A stretch of DNA of 64,000 nucleotides from contig NZ_AWZT01000038.1 in the NCBI RefSeq assembly GCF_000472525.1, positions 197 to 64,196 on the forward strand. Reading direction: 5' to 3'. Source of the stretch: Paraburkholderia dilworthii. Lineage in GTDB: Bacteria > Pseudomonadota > Gammaproteobacteria > Burkholderiales > Burkholderiaceae. Positions 61,642 through 64,000 of this stretch are shown here, one piece after another (within the stretch, counting starts at the first letter, position 1; each line of letters opens with the position of its first letter). A program made the position numbers and the translations under genes. The notes under the pieces are model-generated. The model was not told the origin of the DNA. It did not search any database and saw nothing but the letters and a program-made list of their open reading frames with translations.

Positions 61642-62148
61642 TCAGGACTTTTGAGCATTAGCCCACCGGCCTTGTACCGATGCCAATAGAAGCGAAAGCG
61701 ATGCAGCCAGCAAAACGACGTCCTTAAGCAGAAACTGACCAGGTAGCGCTGAAATGGCCGGAAATCCACCCGCCGTCGCTTCTGCTACTCCAGGGGTGCT
61801 CAGGAAGAAGGTCAGCGTGATCAAATAGGTCGCAGCCGACATCGCCGCTCCCAATGCGGAGAAAAAGGGCCGGAAGGCTCCGACGATCAGCGCTGCCGCA
61901 GTCGACAGCTCAAGTACGCCTATAACGTCACTTGCCCCTTGAACTCCGAATAAGGCATGCAACCAGCTCATGATGGGGCTGTTGACGATAAACGGAGCGA
62001 TGCCGTTGGCTTCATAAGCGGTGAATTTCATTGCGCCGAACCACAGAAAGACGACGACAAGCGCCCACCTAAGCAGGGCCAGTCCAGAGAGCGATTCAAC
62101 GCTCTTTTCAGCGATTTGAAGACGAAACTGATTTGCGCGAATGTTCAT
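61642..62148 (-). CDS. DUF417 (YkgB/RclC-like) membrane protein
   Basis: A 168-residue inner-membrane protein with four helices. DUF417 signs are LLRWALVVVFLWFGAMKFTAYEANGIAPFIVNSPIMSWLH and GVLELSTAAALIVGAFRPF, LLKDVVLLAASL at the end. Family members such as E. coli RclC take part in reactive-chlorine resistance, and others occur with oxidoreductases. The ATG at 62148 follows an unremarkable leader. The flanking PNPOx-like and quinone-oxidoreductase genes suggest a redox-stress setting, which is inference. Confidence 0.88.
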   Translation of the reverse strand: MNIRANQFRLQIAEKSVESLSGLALLRWALVVVFLWFGAMKFTAYEANGIAPFIVNSPIMSWLHALFGVQGASDVIGVLELSTAAALIVGAFRPFFSALGAAMSAATYLITLTFFLSTPGVAEATAGGFPAISALPGQFLLKDVVLLAASLSLLLASVQGRWANAQKS

Positions 62149-62541
62149 TTTGGGTTTCCAGGTTCAGGTTGTTCGTTGAGTCATTAGGAGCCTCCACTTT
62201 AGGCTTACCCTATTCCCGTTTCGAGACTACATTTGCTCAATAAAATATCGAAAAGGATCAAAGCGACGAGACGATCTATTGCTGCGGCCGCGTTGCCGGA
62301 CGGCACGATACGAGCCGTTTCGTCGAGACGGTGGTTCAGATACTTGTGGGTATTAGACGAGCGCGTCGGGGATTCGCCGGACGCCGGTTCGCCGGCTGAA
62401 AAGAGCCGCCGTTCTGGCGGACGAGCCGTCCTTTTTCGCGTGATGAGACCAACCGATTCCAGAAGTCCGACGCTGCATCGACAGCTCGAGGCGACGTGAA
62501 GAGAATTGCCCTCATGAGCCCCTCGCACGCGTACCTCGTGC
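62149..62541. other. Intergenic region between DUF417 and the PNPOx-like gene
   Basis: About 390 bases. It holds the promoter of the DUF417 gene, but no clear -35/-10 pair or operator was recognised. No gene supported. Confidence 0.4.
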
Positions 62542-63012
62542 TTATTCCTCGATGTGTTTCACACCGTACTTTCTATAGTACGTTTTCCTGATCTCGTCCT
62601 GACTTCGAGGCGGGTCGGCAAAGACATGCGCGGGCGACAGCAATGGGGTAATCAAAGTAATTTCGATCTTTGCGACGTGATCGACAGGATATTCGAGGCC
62701 GTTCGTCGCCCGAACCCAGTCCGCGATCATCAAATACTCACTATTGCCTGGTGGCAGTACCAACGCACGGCCCTTGAATCGATAACCGCGCCTTTGAAAG
62801 ATGTCGACTACGTTGATCTCGACTGCCGGGTTGCGCCTCAAGTTCCGTATTGTTCGGGGCGACGCGATATCGGCGAAGTAGAGAACACCGTTCCTGACCG
62901 TCAAGGACGCCTTCGGCGAAAGACTGGGCGTGCCGTCCTCGTTGACTGTCGCGACGAACGACAGTATCGCCTCCTTGATGATCGCCTCCACGTCGGTATT
63001 GATTTCAATCAT
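62542..63012 (-). CDS. Pyridoxamine 5'-phosphate oxidase-family protein
   Basis: A 156-residue FMN-binding split-barrel protein: IIKEAILSFVATVNEDGTPSLSPKASLTVRNGVLYFADIASPRTIRNLRRNPAVEINVVDIFQRRGYRFKGRALVL. The SPKASLTV and ASPRTIRNL segments are the flavin-contacting parts of this family. It is a general reductase-like protein, not PNP oxidase itself, because it lacks the PLP-binding C-terminus. Possible roles are reduction of small quinones or nitro compounds; unknown. Confidence 0.85.
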   Translation of the reverse strand: MIEINTDVEAIIKEAILSFVATVNEDGTPSLSPKASLTVRNGVLYFADIASPRTIRNLRRNPAVEINVVDIFQRRGYRFKGRALVLPPGNSEYLMIADWVRATNGLEYPVDHVAKIEITLITPLLSPAHVFADPPRSQDEIRKTYYRKYGVKHIEE

Positions 63013-63321
63013 GGATATCCTCGCTTTAAAAGAATTTGAACGGCTCCATGCATCGCTCGCCCGATCTCATCGAATGTTTAGCCGGCGACGACGATGTTCG
63101 GATCTTCACGGACTTCTCCTTCTCAAGTGTCGGCTAATCTTTGCTTTTCCCTGTTTCATGCCGACCTTGCTTCAGGCCGCCGTCACTTCCAGCCCGCGCT
63201 GCACCGCCGGCCTCGACTCGACGTGTCTCTTCCGCCTGGATCAATGTCGGGACCATCGCCGCCAGGCGAACGGACAATCATGATCCACGGGTAGCGCGAA
63301 CTGTTAGCACTCCCGGTTTTC
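63013..63321. other. Intergenic region between the PNPOx-like and oxidoreductase genes
   Basis: About 310 bases with no supported gene; short frames lack start sites. No terminator seen. Confidence 0.4.
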
Positions 63322-64000
63322 TCACGGACGAACGCGGATAATCGTCTTCCCGCTGATCCGCCTGGTCCCGTTGAAGGTGGCCACGGCGTCGTCGAGGGTC
63401 GAGACGTTGCCGACGTTCGTGCGCAGTCGTCCGTCCCGCACCCGCTGGACGATCTCACTCAGCTGCGCGCGATCGGACTCGACAACGAAGTCAACCGCCA
63501 GGCCGTCGGCAGGTCGCGCCTCCGTCGGCCCGGCGATAGCCACCAGCGTTTCCCCGGCTCGAATCAGACCTGCAGAACGCTTCGCGATGTCGCCGCCGAA
63601 GACATCGAAAACCAGATCGACGCCGCCGACGTCTTCCAATGCGTCGTTCTCGAGATCGACGAACTCCTGCACGCCGAAGTCGAGCGCCGTCTGACGGTGG
63701 GCCGCGCGCCCGGTGCCGATAACGTAGGCGCCGTATTCACGTGCGAGCTGGGTCACCATCGACCCGACTACGCGCGCCGCGCCATGCACGAGGACGCTCT
63801 GCCCCGCCCGAAGGCGGCCGTGTTCGAACAGTCCCTGCCACGCAGTCAGACCCGGCATCGGCAGGCTCGCGCCCACCGTGAAGTCGACGTCACCCGGCAG
63901 CGGCGCGAGGTTGCGTGCCTCGACGGCCACATGCTCGGCCAGGGTGCCGTCGCGATACCAGTCCGTGAGGCCGAACACCCGCTGCCCTACTGACAGCCCT
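63322..64000 (-). CDS. NADP-dependent quinone oxidoreductase-like (MDR family), 5' part outside window
   Basis: The window contains the C-terminal about 226 residues of a zinc-independent medium-chain dehydrogenase. It begins within GLSVGQRVFGLTD, continues with GTLAEHVAVEARNLAPLPGDVDFTVGASLPMPGLTAWQGLFEHGRLRAGQSVLVHGAARVVGSMVTQLAREYGAYVIGTGRAAHRQTAL and ends DAVATFNGTRRISGKTIIRV. The nucleotide-binding glycine motif reads GAARVVGS, close to the usual GAAGGVG. It probably reduces quinones or enones with NADPH. The frame is open to the window edge, so its start lies beyond it. Confidence 0.85.
   Translation of the reverse strand, partial: GLSVGQRVFGLTDWYRDGTLAEHVAVEARNLAPLPGDVDFTVGASLPMPGLTAWQGLFEHGRLRAGQSVLVHGAARVVGSMVTQLAREYGAYVIGTGRAAHRQTALDFGVQEFVDLENDALEDVGGVDLVFDVFGGDIAKRSAGLIRAGETLVAIAGPTEARPADGLAVDFVVESDRAQLSEIVQRVRDGRLRTNVGNVSTLDDAVATFNGTRRISGKTIIRVRP

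Noticed and set aside
1..64000. Insertion sequences, prophage or conjugation genes
   Set aside because: No transposase, integrase, capsid or relaxase motif was recognised, although gene fragments suggest past rearrangement.
1..64000. CRISPR arrays and cas genes
   Set aside because: No regularly spaced repeats or Cas motifs were seen.

Overview
The window looks like part of a secondary replicon or accessory chromosome of a Burkholderiaceae bacterium (Paraburkholderia/Caballeronia type). The reasons are high GC, OmpC-like Burkholderia porins, GGAG ribosome sites, and dense aromatic-acid and amino-acid catabolic gene sets interleaved with LysR, IclR, MarR and HxlR regulators. The species assignment is inference; no rRNA, tRNA, replication gene, intact transposase, prophage or CRISPR array was seen.

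Layout. 1-4.4 kb is decayed DNA: a LysR remnant, a GMC-oxidoreductase tail, an SDR head, plus an Anabaena-sensory-rhodopsin-transducer-like gene and a small secreted protein. 4.4-14.3 kb carries a GH15 glycosidase, a CPA1 antiporter, a lipoprotein, a frameshifted DUF4396 membrane gene, a ClC-CBS channel, a broken APC permease, a MarR regulator and a DUF4336 protein. 15.6-23.9 kb is a complete gamma-resorcylate (2,6-dihydroxybenzoate) pathway: decarboxylase, two-component resorcinol hydroxylase, hydroxyquinol 1,2-dioxygenase and maleylacetate reductase, with its own MFS transporter, porin and divergent MarR regulator. 24.2-33.6 kb is a salicylate-to-gentisate pathway (nagAaGHAbIKL order, NagR-type LysR) preceded by a second MFS-porin pair. 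33.9-36.6 kb is an IclR / MHS transporter / type II dehydroquinase unit. 36.7-40.1 kb holds two HxlR regulators with oxidoreductases. 41.3 kb has a 61-residue double-glycine-leader peptide. 41.7-45.7 kb is a HutG-like formimidoylglutamase with a polar amino-acid ABC transporter and an IclR regulator.

46.5-54.4 kb is the most coherent accessory unit: a tandem glycine riboswitch in front of a DadA-type FAD amino-acid oxidoreductase, a divergent LysR, a glutamate-type ABC importer, a low-specificity threonine aldolase and an overlapping amidohydrolase. Aldolase cleavage of a beta-hydroxy amino acid would yield glycine, the ligand that the upstream riboswitch senses; this link is inference. 54.8-64 kb is a mixed tail: SDR, frameshifted LysR, YCII protein, a small secreted protein, a Tat/lipoprotein serine hydrolase, DUF3788, DUF417, a PNPOx-like protein and a partial quinone oxidoreductase cut by the window edge. 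Two copies of a 174-bp direct repeat (about 91% identical) lie at 45.8 and 57.3 kb and bracket the riboswitch-to-YCII interval.
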